Below are positions 39,914-49,908 of a stretch of 64,000 nucleotides of DNA, one piece after another (position 1 is the first letter of the stretch; each line of letters opens with the position of its first letter). The DNA is taken from NCBI RefSeq assembly GCF_000759535.1, contig NZ_CP009455.1:1674001-1738000 (forward strand). Direction: 5' to 3'. Source of the DNA: Pseudomonas cremoricolorata. Lineage in GTDB: Bacteria; Pseudomonadota; Gammaproteobacteria; Pseudomonadales; Pseudomonadaceae. The notes beneath the pieces are model-generated. The model searched no databases and was not told the origin of the DNA. It worked only from the letters and a program-made list of their open reading frames with translations. The translations under genes were made by a program, and so were the position numbers.

Positions 39914-41482
39914 TCAGGAACGATGGGCCATGGCCAGGTCGCCGCGTCCGTACTCCAGCCCATCGCCGTGCTCGCTGCGCGGCGGCATGTGGTGGGATTT
40001 GACGACGTGCTCGCCTTGGACGCTTTCCAGATGAATGTCGAAACCCCACAACCGGTGCAGGTGGCGCAGCACCTCCTCGGTGGACTCGCCCAAGGGTTTG
40101 CGGTTGTGTTGCTGATGGCGCAGGGTCAGCGAACGGTCGCCACGCCGATCGATGCTCCAGATCTGCACGTTGGGTTCGCGGTTGCCGAGGTTGTATTGCG
40201 CAGCCAGTTGCTCACGAATCGTCCGATAGCCCGACTCATCGTGAATCGCCGGCACCAGCAAGTCATCGCGCTGGTCGTCGTCGAGAATGCTGAACAGCTT
40301 CAGATCGCGTATGACCTTGGGCGACAGGTACTGCAGGATGAAGCTTTCATCCTTGAAGCTGGTCATGGCGAACTTGAGGGTAGAGAGCCAGTCACTGCCG
40401 GCAATCTCAGGGAACCAGCGGCGATCTTCTTCGGTAGGGTGCTCGCACATCCGTCGAATGTCGGTGTACATGGCAAAGCCCAAGGCATAGGGATTGATGC
40501 CGTTGTAATAGGGGCTGTCGTAACCCGGTTGGAACACCACGCTGGTGTGCGACTGCAAAAACTCCATCATGAAGCCTTCGGTCACCAGGCCTTCGTCATA
40601 CAAGTCATTCATCAGCGTGTAGTGCCAGAACGTTGCCCAGCCTTCGTTCATCACCTGGGTCTGGCGCTGTGGGTAGAAGTACTGGGCGATCTTGCGCACG
40701 ATACGCACCACTTCACGCTGCCAAGGCTCCAACAGCGGTGCGTGTTTCTCGATGAAATACAGAATGTTTTCCTGCGGCTCGGCCGGGAAGCGGGCGAAGT
40801 CTTTCTCGTTGCCCTTTTCCGCACCCTTGGGAATGGTCCGCCACAGGTCGTTGATCTGCCGTTGCAGGTGCTCCTCGCGGTCTTTCTGCCGACGCCGCTC
40901 CTCTTCGGCCGAAATCGGGTAGGGCCGCTTGTAGCGGTCGACACCGTAGTTCATCAGCGCATGGCAGGAATCGATCAGGTCCTCGACCGCATCGATGCCA
41001 TGGCGCTCTTCGCATTGGCTGATGTACTGCTTGGCGAACACCAGGTAATCGATGATCGACGTGGCATCGGTCCAGGTGCGGAACAGGTAATTGCCTTTGA
41101 AGAAACTGTTGTGCCCATAACAGGCATGGGCGATCACCAGTGCCTGCATGCACATGGTGTTTTCTTCCATGAGATAAGCGATGCACGGATCGGAGTTGAT
41201 GACGATCTCGTAGGCCAGGCCCATCTGCCCGCGGGTATAGGACTTCTCGGTGCTGAGAAACTGTTTGCCGTACGACCAGTGGTGATAACCCAGGGGCATG
41301 CCAACCGAGGCATAGGCATCCATCATCTGTTCGGCGGTGATGACTTCGATCTGGTTGGGGTAGGTATCGAGTGCGTAGCGGGCCGCCAGACGACTGATTT
41401 CGCGGTCGTAGGTCTGAATCAGCTCGAACGTCCACTCCGATCCGGTGGAAATGGGCTGGCGTCTCTGGGCTCTGGCAGTCAT
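39914..41482 (-). CDS. SpoVR family protein
   Basis: 522-residue protein of unknown biochemistry, named after a Bacillus spore cortex protein but common in bacteria that do not sporulate. Typical stretches include [55 protein letters not shown] and [14 protein letters not shown]. It is the last gene of prkA-yeaH-spoVR, an operon tied to stationary phase and nitrogen stress in enterobacteria. It overlaps yeaH by 4 nt (ATGA). Confidence 0.93.
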   Translation of the reverse strand: MTARAQRRQPISTGSEWTFELIQTYDREISRLAARYALDTYPNQIEVITAEQMMDAYASVGMPLGYHHWSYGKQFLSTEKSYTRGQMGLAYEIVINSDPCIAYLMEENTMCMQALVIAHACYGHNSFFKGNYLFRTWTDATSIIDYLVFAKQYISQCEERHGIDAVEDLIDSCHALMNYGVDRYKRPYPISAEEERRRQKDREEHLQRQINDLWRTIPKGAEKGNEKDFARFPAEPQENILYFIEKHAPLLEPWQREVVRIVRKIAQYFYPQRQTQVMNEGWATFWHYTLMNDLYDEGLVTEGFMMEFLQSHTSVVFQPGYDSPYYNGINPYALGFAMYTDIRRMCEHPTEEDRRWFPEIAGSDWLSTLKFAMTSFKDESFILQYLSPKVIRDLKLFSILDDDQRDDLLVPAIHDESGYRTIREQLAAQYNLGNREPNVQIWSIDRRGDRSLTLRHQQHNRKPLGESTEEVLRHLHRLWGFDIHLESVQGEHVVKSHHMPPRSEHGDGLEYGRGDLAMAHRS

Positions 41483-42753
41483 GTGGCTAACCTGCGCTGG
41501 AAGAGTTCACGGAAGACCGGGTAGATATCGCCGGCCGAGACCAGTTGCTGTTGCGCGAAGGTGTCAGGGAAAGCCTCGCCGATGCGCTCGTACTCGTACC
41601 ACAGCGCCTGATGCTCGCGCGGGGTGATCTCGACGTAAGTGTAGTACTGCACATGGGGCATGATCTGCTTGGCGAGAATGTCGCGGCACACCGGCGAGTC
41701 ATCGTTCCAGTTGTCACCGTCGGAGGCCTGGGCAGCGTAGATGTTCCAGTCGTTGGTGGGGTAACGCTCGGCCATGATTTCCTGCATCAGCTTGAGCGCG
41801 CTGGAAACGATGGTGCCACCGGTTTCACGGGAATAGAAGAATTCCTCTTCGTCCACTTCGCGGGCGCTGGTGTGGTGGCGGATGAACACCACATCGATGC
41901 GGTCGTAGTTCCGTTTGAGGAACAGGTACAGCAGGATGAAGAAGCGTTTGGCAATGTCCTTGGTCGCCTGGGTCATGGAGCCGGAGACGTCCATCAGGCA
42001 GAACATCACCGCTTTCGAACTGGGGTTCGGCTGCTTGACCAGCAGGTTGTACTTGAGGTCGAAGGTGTCGAGGAACGGCAGGCGATTGATACGCGCCTTC
42101 AGGCGTACAATTTCGGCCTCGACGGCCTGGATATCACCAAAGTTGTCGGGCTCTTCGACTTTCAGGCGCTCCAGCTCGGCCTGAGCCTCGCGCAACAGTG
42201 CACGACTGCTGCCGGTGAGGGCGATCCGTCGGGCATGGGCCGAGCGCAGGGTGCGTACGATATTGATACGCGACGGGTTGCCCTCGCTGCTGATGCCGGC
42301 GCGCACGGTCTTGAAGGTATCGGTGCCGTTGAGGTGACGTTTCACCAGGTTGGGCAGCTCGAGGTCCTCGAACATGAACTCGAGAAATTCTTCCTGGGTG
42401 ATCTGGAAGACGAACTCGTCCATGCCTTCGCCGGAGTTACCGGCTTTGCCACGGCCGCCGCCTCCACCACCGCCCCCTTGTGGCCTGGCGATCTGTTCCC
42501 CTGCGGTGAATTCCTTGTTGCCCGGATGGACGATGGTCTGCTTGCCGCCACGGCCGTGGTGCAGCACGGGTTCGTCGATATCGCGTCCGGGAATGCTGAT
42601 CTGCTCGCCGTGTTCCATGTCGGTGATGGAGCGACGGCTGACGGCCTCTTCAACCGCCTTCTTGATGTGGTCACGGTAACGCCGCAGGAAGCGCTGGCGG
42701 TTGACCGTGCTCTTGTTCTTGCCGTTCAGGCGTCGGTCGATAACGTAGCTCAT
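41479..42753 (-). CDS. yeaH: YeaH/DUF444 family protein (von Willebrand A-like)
   Basis: 424-residue protein of the UPF0229 family. A metal-ion-dependent adhesion site is seen in [20 protein letters not shown], so it is VWA-like. A run of eight Gly stands in the N-terminal third (about 94-101). The ATG at 42753 follows AGGAACC. Its VWA domain probably works with the AAA+ kinase PrkA encoded upstream, a usual pairing of VWA and AAA+ proteins. An inverted repeat separates it from prkA. Confidence 0.92.
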   Translation of the reverse strand: MSYVIDRRLNGKNKSTVNRQRFLRRYRDHIKKAVEEAVSRRSITDMEHGEQISIPGRDIDEPVLHHGRGGKQTIVHPGNKEFTAGEQIARPQGGGGGGGGRGKAGNSGEGMDEFVFQITQEEFLEFMFEDLELPNLVKRHLNGTDTFKTVRAGISSEGNPSRINIVRTLRSAHARRIALTGSSRALLREAQAELERLKVEEPDNFGDIQAVEAEIVRLKARINRLPFLDTFDLKYNLLVKQPNPSSKAVMFCLMDVSGSMTQATKDIAKRFFILLYLFLKRNYDRIDVVFIRHHTSAREVDEEEFFYSRETGGTIVSSALKLMQEIMAERYPTNDWNIYAAQASDGDNWNDDSPVCRDILAKQIMPHVQYYTYVEITPREHQALWYEYERIGEAFPDTFAQQQLVSAGDIYPVFRELFQRRLAT

Positions 42754-42782
42754 GGTTCCTCCGGTAGCTGGAGCAGCTGCAA

Positions 42783-42878
42783 GCCACAAGCTTCAAGCTG
42801 CACGAAAGAGCAGCCACCGCGGCCGCAAGACCCGGCGCGGGCAGCAATGCCAACGCCAGGCAGCTTGCAGCTTGCGGC
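42783..42878. repeat. Long inverted repeat between prkA and yeaH
   Basis: GCCACAAGCTTCAAGCTGC (42783-42801) and GCAGCTTGCAGCTTGCGGC (42860-42878) pair at 17 of 19 positions around a 58-nt loop. It belongs to the CAAGCT-type intergenic tracts of pseudomonads. A related tract stands at 5-31 between betB and the window edge. In the mRNA it would form a hairpin between the first and second genes. Confidence 0.6.
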
Positions 42879-42893
42879 TCGTCGCTTGCCGCT

Positions 42894-44816
42894 TTATTGC
42901 GATTTCCTGACCCGCAGGTACCATTCCGAAAGCAGGCGCACCTGTTTATCGGTATAGCCACGTTCTACCATGCGCGTGACGAAGTCGTTGTGCTTTTGCT
43001 GGTCCTCCTTGCTCGCCTTGGCGTTGAAACTGATGACCGGCAACAGGTCTTCGGTGTTGGAGAACATCTTCTTCTCGATCACCACGCGCAGCTTTTCATA
43101 GCTGAGCCAGCTGGGGTTCTTGCCATTGTTGTTGGCCCGGGCGCGCAACACGAAGTTGACGATCTCGTTACGGAAGTCCTTGGGATTGCTGATGCCGGCA
43201 GGCTTCTCGATCTTTTCCAGTTCTTCGTTCAACGCGATGCGGTTGAGGATTTCCCCGGTTTCCGGATCGCGGTATTCCTGATCCTGAATCCAGAAGTCGG
43301 CGTACAGCACATAACGGTCGAAGATGTTCTGGCCATATTCGCTGTATGACTCGAGGTAGGCGGTCTGGATTTCCTTGCCGATGAACTCGATGTAGCGCGG
43401 TGCCAGGTATTCCTTGAGATAGCGCAGATAGCGCTCGCGGGTTTCGGCGGGGAATTGCTCTTGCTCGATCTGCTGTTCCAGCACGTACAGCAAGTGCACC
43501 GGGTTGGCGGCGACTTCGTGCGGGTCGAAGTTGAAGACCTTGGAGAGAATCTTGAACGCGAAGCGGGTCGACAGGCCATTCATGCCTTCATCGACGCCGG
43601 CTGAATCGCGGTATTCCTGAATCGACTTGGCCTTGGGATCGGTGTCCTTAAGGTTTTCACCGTCGTAGACGCGCATCTTCGAATAGATGTTCGAGTTCTC
43701 AGGTTCTTTGAGGCGCGACAGCGAGGTGAACTGGGCGAGCATCTTCAGGGTGTCGGGCGCGCAGTGCGCATTGGCCAGCGAACTGTTGACCAGCAACTTG
43801 TCGTAAATCTTGATCTCGTCGCTGACACGCAGGCAGTAGGGCACTTTGACGATGTAGATACGGTCGATGAACGCTTCGTTGTTCTTGTTGTTGCGGAAGG
43901 TGTGCCATTCCGATTCGTTGGAGTGGGCCAGCAGAATACCGGTATAGGGAATGGCGCCAAGGCCCTCGGTACTGTTGTAGTTGCCTTCTTGAGTGGCGGT
44001 CAGCAAGGGGTGCAACACCTTGATCGGTGCCTTGAACATCTCGACGAATTCCATCAAACCCTGGTTGGCGCGGCACAGCGCGCCGGAGTAGCTGTAGGCG
44101 TCGGCATCGTTTTGCGGGAATTCTTCGAGCTTGCGGATATCCACCTTGCCCACCAGGGCAGAAATATCCTGGTTGTTCTCATCACCTGGTTCGGTCTTGG
44201 CGATGGCGATCTGATTGAGGATCGAGGGGTACAGCTTGACCACTTTGAACTTGGAAATATCGCCGCCGAATTCCTGCAGGCGCTTGGTGGCCCACGGCGA
44301 CATGATGGTGCTCAGGTAGCGCCGGTTGATGCCGTATTCCTCTTCGAGGATGGCACCGTCTTCAGTGGCGTTGAACAGCCCCAAGGGGGATTCGAATACC
44401 GGTGAGCCCTTGATGGCGTAGAAGGGCACCTTTTCCATCAACTGCTTGAGCTTTTCTGCCAGCGACGATTTACCGCCGCCCACCGGGCCGAGCAGATAGA
44501 GGATCTGTTTCTTCTCTTCCAGGCCCTGAGCGGCGTGGCGGAAGTAGGACACGATCTGCTCGATGCATTCCTCCATGCCATGGAAGTCGGCAAAAGCAGG
44601 GTAGCGGCGGATGACCTTGTTGGAGAAGATCCGCGACATTCTGGAGTTGGTCGAGGTGTCTACCAGCTCTGGCTCGCCGATCGCCATCAATAGGCGCTCG
44701 GCAGCCGAGGCATAGGCGCTTCGATCCGCTTTGCACAGCTCGAGATACTCCTGTAACGAGAGTTCTTCTTGTCGGGTGGATTCGAAACGCTGTTGGAAGT
44801 GGCTAAAAATACTCAT
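42894..44816 (-). CDS. prkA: PrkA family serine protein kinase (YeaG)
   Basis: AAA+ type protein of 640 residues, with a P-loop (LLGPVGGGKSSLAEKL, about 109-124) and the C-terminal PrkA kinase-like domain. The ATG at 44816 has GAGGTGACGTC upstream and gives MSIFSHFQQRFESTRQEELS, the family start. In E. coli the homologue is induced by the stationary-phase sigma factor and shapes the response to nitrogen starvation. It is the first gene of prkA-yeaH-spoVR. Confidence 0.95.
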   Translation of the reverse strand: MSIFSHFQQRFESTRQEELSLQEYLELCKADRSAYASAAERLLMAIGEPELVDTSTNSRMSRIFSNKVIRRYPAFADFHGMEECIEQIVSYFRHAAQGLEEKKQILYLLGPVGGGKSSLAEKLKQLMEKVPFYAIKGSPVFESPLGLFNATEDGAILEEEYGINRRYLSTIMSPWATKRLQEFGGDISKFKVVKLYPSILNQIAIAKTEPGDENNQDISALVGKVDIRKLEEFPQNDADAYSYSGALCRANQGLMEFVEMFKAPIKVLHPLLTATQEGNYNSTEGLGAIPYTGILLAHSNESEWHTFRNNKNNEAFIDRIYIVKVPYCLRVSDEIKIYDKLLVNSSLANAHCAPDTLKMLAQFTSLSRLKEPENSNIYSKMRVYDGENLKDTDPKAKSIQEYRDSAGVDEGMNGLSTRFAFKILSKVFNFDPHEVAANPVHLLYVLEQQIEQEQFPAETRERYLRYLKEYLAPRYIEFIGKEIQTAYLESYSEYGQNIFDRYVLYADFWIQDQEYRDPETGEILNRIALNEELEKIEKPAGISNPKDFRNEIVNFVLRARANNNGKNPSWLSYEKLRVVIEKKMFSNTEDLLPVISFNAKASKEDQQKHNDFVTRMVERGYTDKQVRLLSEWYLRVRKSQ

Positions 44817-44981
44817 GACGTCACCTCGCTCGATACGTGGAGCCGACGCCGGATCTATCAGCTGATGCTGGCATGCAAGTGGCAACTACCCCTTGCAGTT
44901 AACCCCCCAGAACACCCTTGGAACGCAACCGATGACCCGCACGCCGGTGTACCGGCTCTCCCCTGTTTGGATGGCCTGGGC

Positions 44982-44991
44982 TTAAGGATAG
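44982..44991 (-). promoter_or_regulatory. Possible RpoS-type -10 of prkA
   Basis: The minus strand reads CTATCCTTAA about 170 nt before the prkA start, close to the CTATACT(T) favoured by sigma-S, with TTGACC about 15 bp further upstream. It fits the known stationary-phase control of yeaG in E. coli. Assigned by eye. Confidence 0.35.
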
Positions 44992-45060
44992 TTGGTTCTG
45001 CGCAAGGTCAAGGTCGGGAGAGGAAGAAGTGCCTCTTGACCGTTCGTCAGCAAGGGCGGC

Positions 45061-45081
45061 AGCCCGCGCAGAGCGCGGGCT
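45061..45081. other. Hairpin after glpE
   Basis: AGCCCGCGC-AGA-GCGCGGGCT is a perfect 9-bp stem with a 3-nt loop, 18 nt beyond the glpE stop. It is likely the end of the lptD-glpE operon transcript, although no T-tract follows. Confidence 0.5.
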
Positions 45082-45099
45082 GGGGGCAGGATGAAAAAA

Positions 45100-45429
45100 T
45101 TATTCGAGGCTGCCTTGGGCGGTCTCGGCAGGGTAGGTGGCGCGCCACAGCTCGAAGCCGCCATCGAGGCTGTAGACGTCGGAAAAACCCTGGTTGATCA
45201 GGTAGGCAGCAGCGCTCTGGCTGGAGTTGCCGTGGTAGCACACCACCAGGGTGGGGGCGTCGAGGTCGGCTTGGCGAATGAAGTCGGCGACCGATTCGTT
45301 GTCCAGGTGGCGGGCACCGACGATATGCCCGGCGGCAAACGCCTGTTGGTCGCGGATGTCGACCACCACGGCGCCTTGTTCGCGCAGCGGCTGCGCCTGC
45401 TCGGGTGAAATACGCTTGAAATCGCTCAT
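45100..45429 (-). CDS. glpE: Thiosulfate sulfurtransferase GlpE
   Basis: Single-domain rhodanese of 109 residues that moves sulfur from thiosulfate to cyanide or thiols in the cytoplasm. The active-site loop CYHGNSS keeps the catalytic cysteine, unlike the YibN-type protein at 10.0 kb. [19 protein letters not shown] is the rhodanese N-terminal motif. It lies 11 nt after apaH. Confidence 0.93.
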   Translation of the reverse strand: MSDFKRISPEQAQPLREQGAVVVDIRDQQAFAAGHIVGARHLDNESVADFIRQADLDAPTLVVCYHGNSSQSAAAYLINQGFSDVYSLDGGFELWRATYPAETAQGSLE

Positions 45430-45440
45430 GAGTGTGTCCT

Positions 45441-46307
45441 TCAGGGCTGGTCGTTGAGTGTGGCAGGGGCGGCTGGCGAACGTAAGGCCCCACCTTCAGC
45501 GCAGTCGCAGCGGTGATATTCGCGGGTATCGACGTTGTACAGCGTCATGGCGCCACCCCAGACGCAACCGGTGTCCAGGGCGATGACGCCAGGCTCGTCA
45601 ACCTTGCCCTCGAGCGCGGCCCAATGACCGAAAATGATCTCGACATGCCGTGCGCGGCGCCCTTTGTGCGCGAACCACGGCTTGAAGCCTTTGGGCGCGC
45701 TGTCCAGACCTTCCTTGCTCTTGAGGTCGAGCTTGCCCTCGGCGGTGCAGAAGCGCATGCGCGTGAAGTAGTTGGTGATGACCCGCAGGCGCTCCACGCC
45801 TGCAAGGCGCTTGCTCCACTTGTTCGGCTCGTTGCCGTACATGCCTTCCAGGTACAGCTGCAGGCGAGTGTCATCACGCAGCACCTGTTCGACCTCGGCG
45901 GCCAGTTCCAGCGCAGTACCCAGGGTCCATTGCGGCGGTATGCCGGCGTGGGCCATCGCCACCCCGCGGGCCTCGTCGTAGTGCAGGAGCTTCTGCTGGC
46001 GCAGCCAGCCGAACAGCTGGTCGGCGTCGGGCGCGTTGATGATGTCCAGCAGCGTATCGCTTTTCTTCAGGCGCTCGACGTTGTGCCAGGCGGCCAACAG
46101 ATGCAGGTCGTGGTTGCCGAGCACGCAGACCACGGCGTCGCGCATGCCGTAGAGAAAGCGCAGGGTTTCCAGCGAGTCGGGACCACGATTGACCAGGTCA
46201 CCGACCAGCCACAGGCGGTCGACTGCCGGGTCGAAGCTGGCGCGTTCGAGCAGGCACTTGAGCGGCTGCAGGCAGCCCTGCAGGTCACCGACGGCGTACA
46301 CCGCCAT
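45441..46307 (-). CDS. apaH: Diadenosine tetraphosphatase (symmetrical)
   Basis: Cleaves Ap4A to two ADP and also removes Np4N caps from RNA. The 288-residue protein has PPP-phosphatase metal motifs: GDLQGC (in place of the common GDIHGC), GDLVNRG and GNHD. It overlaps apaG by one base (TGATG), so translation is coupled. Confidence 0.95.
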   Translation of the reverse strand: MAVYAVGDLQGCLQPLKCLLERASFDPAVDRLWLVGDLVNRGPDSLETLRFLYGMRDAVVCVLGNHDLHLLAAWHNVERLKKSDTLLDIINAPDADQLFGWLRQQKLLHYDEARGVAMAHAGIPPQWTLGTALELAAEVEQVLRDDTRLQLYLEGMYGNEPNKWSKRLAGVERLRVITNYFTRMRFCTAEGKLDLKSKEGLDSAPKGFKPWFAHKGRRARHVEIIFGHWAALEGKVDEPGVIALDTGCVWGGAMTLYNVDTREYHRCDCAEGGALRSPAAPATLNDQP

Positions 46308-46687
46308 CAGTGCAGCGCCCCAGGCACGGCCAAACGGAACGGCGCGATGGGCGCATCGAACTGGCTGCCATCCTCGGCCAGCATCTGATAGCTGCCCTGC
46401 ATGGTGCCGACGCGAGTCGCAATCACCGAGCCGCTGCTGTAAGTGTGCGACTGGCCCGGGGCGAGCAGCGGCTGCTGCCCGACCACGCCTGCACCGCGCA
46501 CCTCTTCGACCTCGCCGTCGCCATTGGTGATCAGCCAGTGACGGGAGATCAATCGAGCGGCGACGCTGCCGTTGTTCTGCACCGTGATGGTGTAGGCGAA
46601 GGCGAAGCGCTGGGAGTCTGGGTCGGATTGCTCTTTCAGGTATCGGGTCACGACGCTGACGTCGATCTGGTAACGAGGGTCGGACAT
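46307..46687 (-). CDS. apaG: ApaG protein
   Basis: 126-residue protein with an Fn3-like beta-sandwich. The conserved core includes [39 protein letters not shown] and GTMQGSYQM. The biochemical role is not established. It is always near apaH and rsmA, as here. Confidence 0.94.
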   Translation of the reverse strand: MSDPRYQIDVSVVTRYLKEQSDPDSQRFAFAYTITVQNNGSVAARLISRHWLITNGDGEVEEVRGAGVVGQQPLLAPGQSHTYSSGSVIATRVGTMQGSYQMLAEDGSQFDAPIAPFRLAVPGALH

Positions 46688-46799
46688 GCGAGGGCCTTGG
46701 AGGGAATGAGGCAACGACGGCAATGCCAGGAGTCTAGGCCATTGCCGGGTGGGTCGGCCAGTTGCCTGCCGACCCAAGCGGGGCGAACCCCATACGGCA

Positions 46800-47606
46800 T
46801 CAGCTGTGGGCAGGTTGCGCGGCGAGCTGATCGGCCAGGCGAACGAAGGCAGCGAGGTCGAGCTGTTCCGGGCGCAGGCTGCCATCGACGCCGGCCGCTT
46901 CGATGGCGGCGCCGTCGAGCAGACCCTTGAGCGTATTGCGCAGGGTCTTGCGCCGCTGGTTGAAGGCTTCACGGACCACGCGCTCGAGCAATGCCGGGTC
47001 TTTGGCCGGGTGAGGCGGGGTCTCGTGGGGCACCAGGCGAACGATGGCCGAATCGACCTTGGGCGCTGGATTGAAGGCGCCTGGACCGACGTTGAACAGG
47101 TGCTCGACCCGGCAGTGGTACTGCACCATGATCGAGAGTCGCCCCCAGTCGCCACCGCCAGGACCTGCCGCCATGCGCTCGACCACTTCCTTTTGCAGCA
47201 TGAAATGCATGTCGCGAATCAGGTGCGCGTGGGCGAGCAGGTGGAAGATCAGCGGCGTGGAGATGTTGTAAGGCAGGTTGCCGACCACTTTCAGGCTGCG
47301 CGGCGGTGCCTGCAACTGATTGAAGTCGAACTTCAGCGCATCACCCTGGTGCAGGGTGAAGTTGTCGAAGTCGCGGAATTTATGTTGCAGGACCGGGACG
47401 AGGTCTTTGTCGAGCTCGACCACGTCCAGATGCGCGCCGCTGTTGAGCAGGCCTTCGGTGAGGGCGCCCTGGCCTGGACCAATCTCCAGCAGGTGCTCGC
47501 CAGGCTTGGCATGGATGGCACGCAGGATGCGGTCGATGACGCCTGCGTCGTGCAGGAAGTTCTGCCCGAAGCGCTTGCGCGCCCGGTGTTGGTAGTGCTC
47601 GTTCAT
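46800..47606 (-). CDS. rsmA: 16S rRNA (adenine1518/1519-N6)-dimethyltransferase
   Basis: Dimethylates two adenosines in the 3' terminal hairpin of 16S rRNA, and loss gives kasugamycin resistance. The 268-residue protein has the SAM site [15 protein letters not shown] and the catalytic NLPYNIS. The start at 47606 overlaps the pdxA stop by 4 nt (ATGA). Confidence 0.97.
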   Translation of the reverse strand: MNEHYQHRARKRFGQNFLHDAGVIDRILRAIHAKPGEHLLEIGPGQGALTEGLLNSGAHLDVVELDKDLVPVLQHKFRDFDNFTLHQGDALKFDFNQLQAPPRSLKVVGNLPYNISTPLIFHLLAHAHLIRDMHFMLQKEVVERMAAGPGGGDWGRLSIMVQYHCRVEHLFNVGPGAFNPAPKVDSAIVRLVPHETPPHPAKDPALLERVVREAFNQRRKTLRNTLKGLLDGAAIEAAGVDGSLRPEQLDLAAFVRLADQLAAQPAHS

Positions 47607-48592
47607 GCTCGGTTCTCGGCCATCTGGTAGGCGGTGTGCAGCGCTACGCGCAGGCTGCCGGTGTCGACCTTGCCGCTGCCGGCCAGGTCCAGGGCGGTGC
47701 CATGATCGACTGAGGTGCGGATGATCGGCAGGCCCAGGGTGACATTGACGGCAGCGCCAAAGCCTTGGTACTTGAGGACCGGCAGGCCCTGGTCGTGGTA
47801 CATCGCCAGCACTGCATCGCAGTGCTCCAGATATTTGGGGGTAAACAGGGTATCGGCGGGCAGGGGGCCACGCAGGTTCATGCCTTCGCTGCGCAGGCGC
47901 TCCAGCGTCGGCTCGATGATGTCGATTTCTTCGCGGCCCAGATGACCGCCTTCGCCGGCATGGGGATTGAGTCCGCACACCAGGATACGTGGCTGGGCGA
48001 TGCCGAATTTGTCTTGCAGGTCGGCGTGAAGAATGCGCGTGACGCGCTCCACACGCTCTGCGCTGATGGCATCGGCAACCTCGCGCAAGGGCAGGTGAGT
48101 GGTCACCAGCGCCACGCGCAGCCCATGGGTCGCGAGCATCATCACCACTTGTTCGGTGTGGGTCAGCTCGGCGAGAAATTCAGTGTGGCCGGAAAAGGCG
48201 ATGCCGCTTTCGTTGATCACGCCCTTGTGCACGGGTGCGGTGATCATGCCGGCGAAGTCACCGTTGACGCAGCCGTCGCCGGCCCGCGTCAGGGTCTGCA
48301 AAACGAACGCCGCATTGGCGCTGTCGAGCTGTCCGGCAACCACTGGCGCGGCCAGCGGCGTGTCCCAGACATACAGGCTGCCGGCGGCGGCAGGCGCATC
48401 GGGCCAATGGCCTGGCGCTACGTCGAGCAGCGTGACGGCCACACCCAGCTGCGTGGCCCGCTCGGCGAGCAGGTCACGGCTGGTGATAGCGATCAGGGGA
48501 TAGGGCTGGACCTCTGCGGCGAGCAGCAGGCACAGGTCAGGACCTATGCCGGCCGGTTCGCCCGGAGTCAGTGCGAAGCGCAGTGGCTTCAC
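47603..48592 (-). CDS. pdxA: 4-hydroxythreonine-4-phosphate dehydrogenase
   Basis: NAD-dependent oxidation in the pyridoxal 5'-phosphate pathway. The 329-residue length is normal. The metal and substrate motifs are clear: [34 protein letters not shown] and [10 protein letters not shown]. It overlaps surA and rsmA by 4 nt at each end. Confidence 0.97.
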   Translation of the reverse strand: MKPLRFALTPGEPAGIGPDLCLLLAAEVQPYPLIAITSRDLLAERATQLGVAVTLLDVAPGHWPDAPAAAGSLYVWDTPLAAPVVAGQLDSANAAFVLQTLTRAGDGCVNGDFAGMITAPVHKGVINESGIAFSGHTEFLAELTHTEQVVMMLATHGLRVALVTTHLPLREVADAISAERVERVTRILHADLQDKFGIAQPRILVCGLNPHAGEGGHLGREEIDIIEPTLERLRSEGMNLRGPLPADTLFTPKYLEHCDAVLAMYHDQGLPVLKYQGFGAAVNVTLGLPIIRTSVDHGTALDLAGSGKVDTGSLRVALHTAYQMAENRA

Positions 48593-49908
48593 TGTGCAGC
48601 CTGGTCGGCGCCAGGCAGCTTGATTTCAACGTAGGCTTCGTCGCGGATCTGGCGCAGCCAGGTCTGCAGCTCTTCGTCGTACTTGCGGTTGCGCAGAACG
48701 GTCATCGCCTGTTGCTCGCGTGCCTGTTCGGTGCTGTCGGTGGCGCGGCGGCCCAGCACTTCCAGCACATGCCAGCCGTACTGAGTGCGGAACGGACGGG
48801 TCACGACCCCTTGCTGGGCGTTGGCCATCTGCTCGCGGAACTCGGGCACCAGGCTGTTTGGGTCGACCCAGTTGAGGTCGCCGCCATTGAGCGCCGAGCC
48901 TGGATCTTCCGAGAAGCTCTTGGCCAGGGTGGCGAAGTCTTCACCGTTCTGGATGCGCTCGTACAGACGCTCGGCCAGCTGTTCGGTGGCCGCATCGCTG
49001 CGGATCTCGTTGGGCTTGATCAGGATGTGGCGCACGTGCACTTCATCACGCAGCACGTTGGCACTGCCGCCGCGCTTCTCTTCCAGCTTGAGGATGATGA
49101 AGCCATTGGGGATACGGATCGGCTGAGTGATATCGCCCTGACTCATGCTGCCCAGCAGCTTGGCGAAATCCGGTGGCAATTGCCCGGCCTTGCGCCAGCC
49201 CATTTCGCCGCCTTCCAGGGCGTTTTCGCTGGCCGACTGGGAAATGGCCATCTGCCCGAAGTCCGCACCCTGGCGCAATTTCTGGTAGACATCACCGGCC
49301 TTGCGTGCCGCCGTCTGGATTGCGTCAGAGCTGGCGCTTTCCGGGGTCGGGATGAGGATGTTGGCCAGGCGGTACTCTTCGGAAAGCTGCATCTTGCCCA
49401 TGTCCGAGGCGAGGAAGTTCTTCACTTCCTGCTCGGACACCTGAATGCGCTCGGCCACACGGCGCTGGCGCACGCGGCTGATGATCATCTCGCGCTTGAC
49501 CTGCTCGCGAGCGTCTTCGAACGACAGACCGTCACGGGACAACGCCGCGCGGAACTGATCCAGCGACATGCCATTGCGCTGGGCAATGGTGCCGATGGCC
49601 TGATTCAGTTCTTCATCGGTGATGCGAATGCCGGTGCGCTCGCCGATCTGCAACTGCAGGTTCTCGACGATCAGCCGCTCCAGTACCTGCTGCTCCAGTG
49701 CGCCGGCAGGCGGCACACCACCGCCGCGCTTGGCGATGGTCTGCTGCACTTCCCGGGTGCGCTGGTCGAGCTGGCTCTGCATGACCACATCGTTGTCGAC
49801 GATGGCCGCCACACGGTCCAACGGTTGTACGGCGGCGTGTACCGCCCCACTCAGCAATGCCGCACCCACCATCAGTGGGCGCAGTCGATCAATAAGCTTG
49901 CTTTTCAC
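48589..49908 (-). CDS. surA: Periplasmic chaperone / peptidylprolyl isomerase SurA
   Basis: Escorts outer-membrane proteins, including LptD, to the Bam complex. A GTG start at 49908 gives [20 protein letters not shown], a proper signal peptide. The 439-residue protein has an N-terminal chaperone part and two parvulin domains ([14 protein letters not shown] and [11 protein letters not shown] regions). The start lies 20 nt inside the end of lptD, so the two are coupled. Confidence 0.95.
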   Translation of the reverse strand: MKSKLIDRLRPLMVGAALLSGAVHAAVQPLDRVAAIVDNDVVMQSQLDQRTREVQQTIAKRGGGVPPAGALEQQVLERLIVENLQLQIGERTGIRITDEELNQAIGTIAQRNGMSLDQFRAALSRDGLSFEDAREQVKREMIISRVRQRRVAERIQVSEQEVKNFLASDMGKMQLSEEYRLANILIPTPESASSDAIQTAARKAGDVYQKLRQGADFGQMAISQSASENALEGGEMGWRKAGQLPPDFAKLLGSMSQGDITQPIRIPNGFIILKLEEKRGGSANVLRDEVHVRHILIKPNEIRSDAATEQLAERLYERIQNGEDFATLAKSFSEDPGSALNGGDLNWVDPNSLVPEFREQMANAQQGVVTRPFRTQYGWHVLEVLGRRATDSTEQAREQQAMTVLRNRKYDEELQTWLRQIRDEAYVEIKLPGADQAAQ

